From Caprella mutica (Eukaryota; Arthropoda; Malacostraca; Amphipoda; Caprellidae), in NCBI GenBank assembly GCA_947561585.1, contig CANNZV010002504.1, positions 1-64,000 on the forward strand: a DNA stretch of 64,000 nt, written 5' to 3'. Of this stretch, positions 48,101-55,879 are shown one piece after another (the first letter of the stretch is position 1; the number at the start of each line of letters is the position of its first letter). Both the position numbers and the translations under genes were made by a program. The notes under the pieces are model-generated. The model had not been told where the DNA came from, ran no database searches, and saw only the letters and a list, made by a program, of their open reading frames with translations.

Positions 48101-50435
48101 TGAATTCCTTCGGTAGTCCTGTCGGCTGATTGTCTGGGCTCCTCTCCTCAGTTTCCATACGAGACAAAAAATCTGCAGCTTCATTCTGGCAACCAGGTAA
48201 ATATTTAATCTGAAATTCGTATTCTGACAAGCTTTCCAAGGTCCTATGAATTCTTGAATTATGAGGTGCCATATTGTGCATATAGATAAGTGGTTTATGA
48301 TCAGTATACAGTAAGAAAGAAATACCACAAATAAAGGACTTAAAATGCTCACAGCCCCAACGAATTGCAGTAAGTTCTCGTTCAGTTGTTGAATAATTCT
48401 GTTGGGTTACTGAGAAGCACATAGAACCATAACCTATAACTCTGTTTTCTCCTTCCTGTCGCTGCATCAAACAAGCTCCAGCACCAGTTCCAGAAGCGTC
48501 TACAAAAAGCTCCATCTTGTTTGCAGTGGGACCATAATCAGGGTAAGTCAGGTTTACATCTTTGGCTACCTCTTCTTTAAGCATATTGTATGCTTTAATT
48601 CTATCTTCCGTCCATTCTATTTTCTTTTTCTTGGGACCACCAGTTATTTCGGAAAGGGGTTTGGCAATTTCTGAACAGTGGTTCACAAACTTTCGCTGGA
48701 AGTTTATCAAACCCAAGAATTTCCTTAATTCTGTGACGTTGCTTGGCATAGGATATTGTTTTACCTTTTCAATATATTGAGGAGACTTACTAATGCCCTT
48801 ACAACTCAATTCATGGCCTAAGAAACTTACTTGACTTTGGAAAAATTCGCATTTCTTTACCTTTATTTTTATTTGGTAATTTGCGAGAGTACACAACACT
48901 CTCTCTACCAATTCAATGTGCTCTTCAAAAGTTTCTGTCATTATTAGAACATCATCTATGTAAATTACAATGTTATTACATTCTAATGACGACAATACAC
49001 CTTGCATCATGCTCTGAAAAGCAATTCCTGAGTTCTTTAAACCGAAGGATAATCGTTTAAATTGATAGTGATTTGTAGGAGTACTAAAGGCAGTGAGCTT
49101 CTTACTATCATCATCCAACTTTACCTGATAGTAACCCCTTACAAGATCTAACTTAGTGAAAAATTTCATCCTATCTGCCTTATAAATACATGAATTAAGA
49201 TTTGGCATGGGGAATTTTTCAGTTTTAGTCTCAGCATTTAATTTTCTGTAATCAATACAGAGTCTCAGACTTCCATCTGGTTTTCTCACCGGTACACAAG
49301 GGGAAGACCATCTCGAATTGCTGTATTCAATTATGTCGTTGAAGAGTAATTCCTTGCATTGCTTCTCTATCTCTTCATTGACAGGTTGAGCAAATGCTCG
49401 AGGTTTTTGCCATATAGGAGTGCTATTATTCAACTCTATTTTATGCGGTTCTACTTTAGCATCTCCTATATCATTATCTCCTGTACTTAAAGCCTGGTTA
49501 ACTTTCAGAAGCATGTCATAAACTCTTCCCTTCTCCTTTTCACTCAATTCTCCTTTACTCAAATTTATACTTTCTTTCAATAGTGATGTTGTCCACTTCT
49601 CATCTATAGTTTCATTATCCTCTTCAATTAACATTGAAATTGTTCCAATTTGTTCATTTTTATTAATCTTGGTTTTCTTTTTCAACAAATTTTCACACAT
49701 TATTTTCTGATTATCTTTTGACACGATACCACAACATTTGATGACTTTTCCATCTTCCTTTCCCTCAAAATAATAGTCTCTTATTAACTTTATTTTAGGT
49801 ACCAAAAATTGAACAAATTTGCCAGACTCACTATCCAAAGAAACATTATCTGCTGCATATACAGGAATATTATTGCAACTGTTTAGCTTAGCCTCACCAT
49901 CAATAACAGTTATTATTGCATTTAATTTATCATTGGTACCCATTCTTATTAAACCTTTATTTACGTTAATATCAACAGAATGTGATTTGAGGAAATCTAA
50001 ACCCAAAATTATATCTTGCATCATGTTGCAATTTTTAAGAACATTCAGTTTGCATTCAAACTTCAAATTAGTTAATTCAATCTCAGTTTCAATCCTTCCC
50101 ACTGTCTTAATTTCATTATTTCCATAACCAGTTATTACATTTATCATTCCCTTATCTATTTTCAGTCCAATTTCATTAGCAATAGATTCTTTAATGAATG
50201 AATAGGAGCTACCACTATCTATTATAGATAAAAGATTGTGGTCTTCAACTTTAACTGGTACATGTAATAATTTAGATGGCTTTAACACATTTATCAATAC
50301 TTTCAGTTCTTCTTCATCTCTATTCACTTTTGCTTCTGCTCTATTCTCATCTTCTATAATTTCTATACTTTCATTCTTTGTATTTCCACAATTATCCACA
50401 GTTCTTGAGGCATTATGCACATTGTCCTCTAGCAT
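45126..50435 (-). CDS. pol: Pol polyprotein: protease, RT, RNase H, OTU-like, second protease, integrase
   Basis: 1769 residues, intact. Retropepsin-like motif IIDSGSSYSF (D73) with DIILGLDFL at 141-149. RT about 350-540: WSSPCVPVRKPDGSLRLCID, LDLVRGYYQ (D430), YIDD 492-495. RNase H about 640-760: LFVDASG (D646), YTDHKPL 710-716. Residues 780-910 look OTU-like: PGGGNSLFEAL (785-795), with Ser where OTU proteases have the catalytic Cys, and IHYNPIYQ (H902). A second retropepsin-like motif follows: LIDTGAQISLIG (D978) and MLIGINFL 1051-1058. Integrase: zinc ligands H1192, H1197, C1227, C1230; catalytic D1259, D1319, E1355 (DD35E); GPY 1460-1462. The 270-residue tail is polar with no membrane span. 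The ATG overlaps the gag stop (ATGCTAG) in the -1 frame, so expression may use frameshifting or termination-reinitiation. Confidence 0.94.
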   Translation of the reverse strand: MLEDNVHNASRTVDNCGNTKNESIEIIEDENRAEAKVNRDEEELKVLINVLKPSKLLHVPVKVEDHNLLSIIDSGSSYSFIKESIANEIGLKIDKGMINVITGYGNNEIKTVGRIETEIELTNLKFECKLNVLKNCNMMQDIILGLDFLKSHSVDINVNKGLIRMGTNDKLNAIITVIDGEAKLNSCNNIPVYAADNVSLDSESGKFVQFLVPKIKLIRDYYFEGKEDGKVIKCCGIVSKDNQKIMCENLLKKKTKINKNEQIGTISMLIEEDNETIDEKWTTSLLKESINLSKGELSEKEKGRVYDMLLKVNQALSTGDNDIGDAKVEPHKIELNNSTPIWQKPRAFAQPVNEEIEKQCKELLFNDIIEYSNSRWSSPCVPVRKPDGSLRLCIDYRKLNAETKTEKFPMPNLNSCIYKADRMKFFTKLDLVRGYYQVKLDDDSKKLTAFSTPTNHYQFKRLSFGLKNSGIAFQSMMQGVLSSLECNNIVIYIDDVLIMTETFEEHIELVERVLCTLANYQIKIKVKKCEFFQSQVSFLGHELSCKGISKSPQYIEKVKQYPMPSNVTELRKFLGLINFQRKFVNHCSEIAKPLSEITGGPKKKKIEWTEDRIKAYNMLKEEVAKDVNLTYPDYGPTANKMELFVDASGTGAGACLMQRQEGENRVIGYGSMCFSVTQQNYSTTERELTAIRWGCEHFKSFICGISFLLYTDHKPLIYMHNMAPHNSRIHRTLESLSEYEFQIKYLPGCQNEAADFLSRMETEERSPDNQPTGLPKEFSILKEIPGGGNSLFEALLVAMKDDWDGEKVVELPQTAEELREVIIGELIKNPVKYKMVNNKQQKNKLKIMLNCDQMPCLESLLVASYLYKTEIRVYHNIKTPIIYAANDEIKRVINLQCISGIHYNPIYQRKDIAIDKNKRNVNTIEIELENKISECDVEEFNIANLYDKTMMETKCNHKIFNARTVAMYGKERMCTLIDTGAQISLIGKETWNRIRKGHEEVVFSESKLIGIAGERTKCIGVVKLDITIGGNDIYEPFPFAIVEQEYLPCCMLIGINFLRKFEADLNFATMKVTMKNELCFDIFVSLIDENVKGNLTNVTIVEDEQQEAMKRVEFQIEEDELSKMQMANHAIKMLKTKVTNKIPSKSWNTPSLKRFKRFSRGLDIQDGLLINTDSNAVVVSYPFLVEILHKVHNKLAHVGRQKLVEVVRKQFWHPALEVTAREICRCCDYCQFNKTNAIKNALPTLRIKAKQPFSLVAIDLLKFPKSKNGFELILVAIDHYSKWLSAVPIKNKSATTVSNVLKNRIMPNLLKIPENVITDNGLEFKAQETEIVLSEYGIKHIYSSPYNPSSNGSVERANRTLINMMKALITDMSEWDKDLARAVILYNSTYHSQLGCSPSDCLIKRVHDTVDTIPVDREVLDTWKEGHPNFKSFKINQKVIKEIVRLGNRTSYKLSPKYDGPYIIKKIQSNGLSYEIGKQGTEEIIKCHHWKLRAFNELPMSIKRFLTESSSTVSQDERAPIEENRIFVPVLLTESDGSTSWFEGFESSDKCQKENSNIPDANVGKEVQKRQTTVKNLVPLKDLRCTEMIPNDECLNSTQVEKDNLKFQEYLQSLNSDKSLSGILSPTELSDQVTKENNEQTQRRSKNESSIKSDAHNDGILSGANKSNEINLESEEAENEFEGFEKKDIKNPKEKYTDIMKLIAESRGYIIESRRRSNNFRQKLLEYQQSRSRSICSTSTNSVLTKDVDEPSPQKQVMNRYLLRNRNKK

Positions 50436-52078
50436 TTCCTCGGCAATACCAGAGGTCTGTAATTTAAATTACCTTTGTTACCATTTTCTCTAGCATGATT
50501 ATTCATTTCATTAGTCATGTTTGAATTTCTAGGTCTCTGCTCACTAAAACTTCTCTGTCTACCTTTCCAATTTTGAGTATTTGGTGACCTAGAGTTATGC
50601 CTTCCGAAATCCGCATTCCTATCATGTTGAAATTCATTACAATTTGCAGCAAAGTGACCACCATTTCCACACTTAAAACAGGTTCTCATTCGCTTGCGAC
50701 AATCTTTTATCTCGTGACCACATCTTCCACAATAATGACATTCATTTCTAGGTTTGAAATTTCTGCTCCTATTCATGTCGTATTGGTCATTCTTGTTTTG
50801 TACCTTGTGATCATATCTGTGACCATTTTCAAGATAAGGATTTGGATATCTGTATCTTGTCGCTTTTTGGTCATATCTTGTCCTCTTTTCCAAATAAGGA
50901 TTAGGATATTTGTAGCTTGTCCTCTCTTGGTTATAGGAACTATACCTATTTCTTCCTTCCTTGTCATTTCTCTCCTTACCTAGATTTATCACTATCACAC
51001 CCTTTTCCTCCTTTTCTAATCCATTGTTTACATCACAAATTCTAGTACATTTTAAGATATTACTCCATGTCACCCTTTTATCCATCATTTTGTAATTTAA
51101 GATCAAGTTATCCAAGGTGCTCCCAAAAGTTCGTGGAACTGTAGCACGAAATTTTCCAATAAGAGTATTACTACCCTCAAAGTTTTTTCTTGGAAAAGCT
51201 AATTTAAATAAGGACAAAACTCTATTGCTGTACATTATTAGTGATTCACCACTTATCATCTGTACATTTTCAAATGCTCTCCTTGCCTTCATTTTCCTAA
51301 CCTCACTTTCATCATCATACCAATCAAGCAATTTCTTCTTTATCTCCTCATATCTATCATCCACTTGCTTCAATGCTTTAAATCCCTCTAATGTCCTACC
51401 AGTCAAATGCTCTTCCAATTCGTTTACCCATAAGTACCTTCCACCTCTAAATTTTTCAGAACAGTACGCTTCAAATCTTTTAATGTACTGTTTTAATGTT
51501 AGTCCAGACTCTTCGTTATAATTCTCTAATTTGGGTACACTTCTGTTATCAAATTTTTGCATCAACATTCTCAACGTTCCTCCCTTTTCTGTTCCTATTT
51601 CTTTTAATTGATCATTCAAAATATCATCAGTAATTCCAGATTCACTTTCTTCACTATCATTTATTGAGGATTGGGAGTCACTATTCTTTCTTATCTTTCT
51701 ATTAAGCTTCTCTACCTTGATTTCTAGATCTTTCTCTACATTTACACTTTCTGCCTTGGTTTCACCATCTTTTTCTAGATTTACACTTTCTGCCTTGGTT
51801 TCACCATATTTTTCTAGATTTACACTTTCTGCCTTAGTTTCACCTACAGCTACATCTTTTCTATCTTTTTTCTTAACTCCGTTCAATTCTGTTAAAATTC
51901 TATCTAGTTCATCAAAAATGCTTCCAATTTGCATTCTTGTTTGCATATTCAAACTTTTTTGTCTTACTTCATTTATATGATTCAAAAATGCTTTTACATT
52001 TACCCAACCATTATTGATCTCTTCATATTCATCTAAAAGATTCCCTTCATAATCAATATCATTTTCTGGTTCAGACAT
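50429..52078 (-). CDS. gag: Gag nucleocapsid protein with two zinc knuckles
   Basis: 549 residues; packages the element RNA into particles. Two C-x2-C-x4-H-x4-C knuckles stand near the C-terminus: CHYCGRCGHEIKDC (447-460) and CFKCGNGGHFAANC (467-480). The centre (about 180-340) has the helical capsid-like stretch usual in Ty3/gypsy gag (VNELEEHLTGRTLEGFKAL, VQMISGESLIMYSNRVLSLF). Oddities are three tandem copies of a 13-residue unit GETKAESVNLEK(Y/D) at 79-117 and a doubled PNPYLE(K/N)..RYD segment before the knuckles. Start ATG 52076-52078 is the first in frame after the 376-bp leader. It ends in ATGCTAG, overlapping pol. Confidence 0.94.
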   Translation of the reverse strand: MSEPENDIDYEGNLLDEYEEINNGWVNVKAFLNHINEVRQKSLNMQTRMQIGSIFDELDRILTELNGVKKKDRKDVAVGETKAESVNLEKYGETKAESVNLEKDGETKAESVNVEKDLEIKVEKLNRKIRKNSDSQSSINDSEESESGITDDILNDQLKEIGTEKGGTLRMLMQKFDNRSVPKLENYNEESGLTLKQYIKRFEAYCSEKFRGGRYLWVNELEEHLTGRTLEGFKALKQVDDRYEEIKKKLLDWYDDESEVRKMKARRAFENVQMISGESLIMYSNRVLSLFKLAFPRKNFEGSNTLIGKFRATVPRTFGSTLDNLILNYKMMDKRVTWSNILKCTRICDVNNGLEKEEKGVIVINLGKERNDKEGRNRYSSYNQERTSYKYPNPYLEKRTRYDQKATRYRYPNPYLENGHRYDHKVQNKNDQYDMNRSRNFKPRNECHYCGRCGHEIKDCRKRMRTCFKCGNGGHFAANCNEFQHDRNADFGRHNSRSPNTQNWKGRQRSFSEQRPRNSNMTNEMNNHARENGNKGNLNYRPLVLPRKC

Positions 52079-52433
52079 TTTTCTTATTTAGCTGACAATC
52101 TCTTACTAAAGAACTAAATAAATTTTATAGAATCCTAACAATAATCCTGATAATTAATATGAACTTTTTTCTTTTCAGAAAGCCTAACTCAAGTAAGTAA
52201 TTAACAGTCATAGGAATTCAGATTACTCAAAGCAAGATCCTGTCTATTGAAATACATCTACACTATCAAGATCCTGTATAATTAAATAAATTTTTACCCT
52301 AGCATAATCTTTTGCAACAAAATATATTCTACCCAAGCTAGATCTGGTTTTATTTTAATAATAAACCATTATTCAAGCAAGGATCCTATCTATTTAGATC
52401 AAGCACTATCCTGGTCTAGCTAAATAAAGCACT
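52079..52433 (-). other. Retrotransposon 5' leader
   Basis: The untranslated region between the primer site and gag holds scattered GATCCTG/CTATCCTGG words. AGCACTATCCTGGTC occurs at 52402-52416 and again at 52428-52442, where it overlaps the primer site, so half of the primer site is duplicated 26 bp into the leader. Confidence 0.7.
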
Positions 52434-52451
52434 ATCCTGGTCACGGCACCA
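52434..52451 (-). promoter_or_regulatory. Primer-binding site, probably for tRNA-His
   Basis: On the coding strand TGGTGCCGTGACCAGGAT lies three bases after the 5' LTR. Its complement ATCCTGGTCACGGCACCA agrees with the 3' end of insect tRNA-His (acceptor strand TCACGGC-A plus CCA) as I remember it; the match to a tRNA 3' end starting at CCA is clear from the sequence. Confidence 0.8.
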
Positions 52452-52454
52452 TTA

Positions 52455-53153
52455 TGTAAGGGGATGGCCGTTATCCACCTTAACATGGACTACCTACTTA
52501 AATCAATATTAATGATTGCTTACTAAATGAAATTATATAACTAAATGAAAATATGAATAAACGAAATTAGGCTATATGAGATGTGTTTTATTTTGAATCC
52601 TAATTATAAACGAAATGATAGTACTATTGATAGGATAGGAAAAAGTATATCAGAATGACTATGTAATATTAATAAATGAAATGCATGAATGAAATGTATG
52701 TAATGAAATGAGAAAAACCAGGCTGAAACAGAAAATTTAGAATAAATAAATTGTTAAGAAAAAACATAAACTATTAAATAAGAAACAATCTATTATAAAC
52801 ATACCCTGGTTTCCTCTATGATTCAACTTAATCTCTTATATATATGACTTAAATATTTTACATACTTTGAGAATATTAGACTGTGAAAAACAAAACAAGA
52901 CATTAATAACAATTATAAATTTTCAAAAGAACTATTGCTTCACAGAGCAGCACACCTTATGACTTCACACTACAACACCAAGATAATAAATGAACAGACT
53001 TCTCGTTTTGAGTTATGAAGTTAACTTTAATGATCTTTGGTGGACATGCCCTATTCACATATGGCATAACCTATTAGGGATATTATTTAAGACTAGAATT
53101 AGATTGTTTTTATGTCAGTTATTTACATTTGGTATTCATTGAATACTACTACA
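52455..53153 (-). repeat. 5' LTR (699 bp)
   Basis: Carries the promoter of the element. Same sequence as 43443-44141 as far as I can read, bounded by TG..CA. Target duplication ATGG follows at 53154-53157. Confidence 0.95.
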
Positions 53154-53224
53154 ATGGATAGTCATTTTTTCGTTTTTACCATGTTTATCATTTTCTAACA
53201 CTACTTGCAGTTTTAGAGGATAAC

Positions 53225-53530
53225 TAGCGCTAGGGTTATGTTCTTCAACTTTGAGGTCTTAGATTTTTGTGTTAGGTAGGCTTCACTTATTATCAAATCT
53301 TCATTTTCCTCTTCCATCCGTGAGTGCAGCCACGGGTTATTGTATCCCTTTTCGTCACATTCCTTGGTAAGTGACTGCATTCACGGAGTAGCTTTTCTGA
53401 ATCCATGAGCTTGTCACTGACGGTGTTAGGCGACTTTGTTCGTGGAGCTGCTGTCCTTTTTGACTGCTTCTTCCAGTCCCTTATATTTAATTTCCTTTTG
53501 AAGTCAAAGAAATGGCCTTTGGTTCCGAAG
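53225..53530 (-). repeat. Dispersed repeat, copy 2 (inverse of 31355-31625)
   Basis: The minus strand holds an 82-codon frame (53293-53541) including ECSHLPRNVTKRDTITRGCT HGWKRKMKI. The same residues with changes can be read at 31440-31570. Shared coding-like spacing hints at a fragment of a protein-coding element, but no family is recognised. Confidence 0.6.
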
Positions 53531-53714
53531 CTTGAATCCAATTTAAATTAATCTTTGATGTGTATTTAGACTTGAGAAGAGTTATTGATTAAAGAGGAAG
53601 TAAACCTTTCACAAAATATTCTCTCCTATTGATAAATCGTTTGAGGTTCATTAGTTATAGTCTTATAGAATATAATATACTTAATATTTTATATCTAAAA
53701 AATCGATATAAAAT

Positions 53715-53990
53715 TCATTACTTCTCAAGTGCAGCGCCATCTAGCGAGAAACATTCCAGCTACCATAAATGATAGACCGCATGTGCAATGATTAGGATAT
53801 TGCTAACTTTGCAATATTTGTTTGTAAGTTTTTATTCATGTTCTCGTTTACTTTTTATTAAATTTAAGTTTACTTTTTATTAAATTTAATTTTACATTTT
53901 AGTAAATAATTGATCTTGATCATTGACAAACTGATCGAAGCGCCATTCCTGCCAATGTGACAGGACCGAGTGAACATACCTAATAATAAT
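53715..53990 (+). repeat. Dispersed repeat, copy 2 of 3
   Basis: ACTTCTCAAGTGCAGCGCCA TCTAGCGAGAAACATTCCAG CTACCATAAATGATAGACCG CATGTGC corresponds to 6068-6130, and ATTCCTGCCAATG to 6320. TTTACTTTTTATTAAATTTA A is duplicated in tandem at 53860-53890. Confidence 0.7.
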
Positions 53991-54429
53991 TCTATTCTGG
54001 TTGTTAGTTTTATTTCAGACGAATGATTTCTCTGAACTAATAGCTAACAATTTTTTTTAAATGCCAATATTATAGTACAACTTTTCATTGCGACCGATAG
54101 CAGTTATGAATTCATACCTACTAACGGATTAAAATTCAAGGAAATTTGTATATCTTGCATAAAATTCAAAATCTTGATTAATAGAATATCAACACATACT
54201 AGTAAAGGATACAGAAAATCAAACCAAAGCTGCTTATCATTAAAATTATGATACGGTATTAAGTATTAAAATTACTTTAGTTCTCCCTCAAAATATTTTA
54301 TTTAAAATATTATGCAAAGAAAACTAATTCAGCATATACTCTTGTAAAATTTATTACTATTTTTGATGTTTGTTAGTGATTATACGAGCATGAAATGACT
54401 ATAAAATGGTAAAATATGATATCAATTGG

Positions 54430-54800
54430 AACATAAATTGACTAAATGCATACCTTAATGATATATCAAGAGCTATTTCTCAATAAAACAACTCCAGCTC
54501 CGGTAATTCATGGTCCGTTCTGGTAATTCATGGTCCGTTCCGGTAATTCATATTCCGTTCCGGTAATTCATGGTCCATTCCAGTAATTGTATGGACCCAT
54601 AAAATTCCAGTTTTTTTGCTGATCCACCAATACTTACCCATTTTTTCACCGAAAATTAATGGTAACATAAGAATAAATAGCTATAAATCCACCGACTTTG
54701 CCAGAATATTATTTTCAATGGAGAAAAATTCCACTGACAAGTTGGTGGAATTTACCATGAAATACAGAATGTTGGTGGGTAGTGGGTACTATACATTGGA
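54430..54800 (-). repeat. Mosaic repeat, inverse of 39420-39643, with a 20-bp minisatellite
   Basis: TGACTAAATGCATACCTTAA TGATATATCAAGAGCTATTT CTCAATAAAACAACTCC is the inverse of 39490-39540. Five copies of GGTAATTCATGGTCCGTTCC follow (54500-54590), against two or three at 39440-39490. Then CCACCGACTTTGCCAGAATA TTATTTTCAA matches the sequence next to the assembly gap. Confidence 0.7.
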
Positions 54801-54954
54801 AAAAAAAAATAAGAATGAGTTATTTAACTGATAATAGCTACTTACTTATGTTGAAAAAAAGGACAATAGCTACTTTGAATGCTCATATCCTATAAGCCGG
54901 AAATTATTTTTCAATAAATATTTCAAAGGGCCCCTCCACTCAAAATTTTTTCGG

Positions 54955-55090
54955 CCCGATTAGATCTGGCTTGGTCCCCATTCGGTCCTTTATGGTTTTG
55001 GACCCTAATCTGTCCATTTTGGACCACAATTGGTCGGTTTTGGTCCCCAATCGGTCGGTTTTGGTCCTCAATCGGTCCCTCAGCCAGGCG
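54955..55090. repeat. Degenerate 22-bp repeat (GGTCGGTTTTGGTCCCCAAT)
   Basis: Six diverged copies of TCGGTCGGTTTTGGTCCCCAA and relatives; the two best are at 55030-55075. Confidence 0.75.
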
Positions 55091-55099
55091 CCAGCCAGA

Positions 55100-55420
55100 C
55101 TAAGAGTCAGTCAGCGATTCAGCCCTGAATGGCTGAACAGACTGTACCAGTTTTGGTACAAAAACAAAGAAGGGAAAACTTGGGAAGGGATGAAAACGCC
55201 TGTTAGGTATATAAATAGTTGAATACCACTGCGTGTATCCATTATTAAATATGATTTTTTTCCAGAAAGGAGTCCCTGGTAATGTCTCAAGATAGTGTCT
55301 CTGAAATTTGTCCAGCAGTTTTTGAAATATCTTGCCCTGAACAGCCCAGTCCGTATTAGCTTCGATGAAAAAAAAAAGGATGTCCGACTCCGATTCATTC
55401 GGATTCAATATTCATCATTC
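55100..55420 (-). repeat. Mosaic repeat, inverse of 37345-37585
   Basis: GTACCAGTTTTGGTACAAAA AC, GGGATGAAAACGCCTGT, ACCACTGCGTGTATCCATTA, AGGAGTCCCTGGTAATGTCT, CCAGCAGTTTTTGAAATATC TTGCCCTGAACAG run inverse to 37430-37620. Confidence 0.72.
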
Positions 55421-55529
55421 GGGGAATAATTCTTGCATCTCATATAAATATGATCATATCAGTCATGTGTTACTGCTTACTGGCAAACATCATGAAACAT
55501 GTCTGTGAAGACTCCAGTCTGCAGAATGT

Positions 55530-55745
55530 GTCTCTTCAGAATCTTCTCCTGCAGAGACTTTAATTTGAGAGAGAGCTTTTCTCTGACTCTCAGCAGCATA
55601 TTCAGAATCTCCCGCAGCTAAACTAATGGAAACATAGGAATTAATTCAAGATCTCCGCAGCTAAATCAATGGTAACATAGGAATTAATTCAAGATCTCCC
55701 GCAGAGATCTCGAATTTCTAAAATTCAATCATAAACTCACACAGA
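55530..55745. repeat. Tandem duplication (CGCAGCTAAAYTAATGGWAACATAGGAATTAA type)
   Basis: TCTCCCGCAGCTAAACTAAT GGAAACATAGGAATTAATTC AAGA occurs twice about 52 bp apart (55608 and 55660), followed by a third TCTCCCGCAG. Confidence 0.75.
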
Positions 55746-55754
55746 GACCATTTT

Positions 55755-55870
55755 TCAAAGTATGGACAAAGTCGCCAGTATATTGGTGACTTTTGAGGGG
55801 TGAATTAAGTTGAAAAACATGTAAATAGCAAGTAAATCACTTTTAAAATAGTCTCCAAGAGATGCACATA
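55755..55870 (+). repeat. Mosaic repeat, same orientation as 38861-38960
   Basis: CGCCAGTATATTGGTGACTT TTGAG, AAGTTGAAAAACATGTAAAT AG, AGTAAATCACT and CAAGAGATGCACA. Confidence 0.7.
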
Positions 55871-55879
55871 ATGCATTCA

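Larger units (their letters stand above)
43443..53153 (-). mobile_element. Complete Ty3/gypsy-type LTR retrotransposon
   Basis: 9711 bp, read right to left. Two 699-bp LTRs (TG..CA) that I read as identical, a 4-bp target duplication ATGG (43439-43442 and 53154-53157), a tRNA primer site, a polypurine tract, and intact gag and pol frames. The domain order protease, RT, RNase H, integrase with a GPY motif is that of Ty3/gypsy and excludes Copia. No envelope-like frame with a signal peptide or membrane anchor is present. Identical LTRs and open frames imply a recent, possibly still active insertion. Confidence 0.96.

Noticed and set aside
43443..53153. Endogenous retrovirus with envelope
   Set aside because: No env-like frame, signal peptide or membrane anchor between pol and the 3' LTR.
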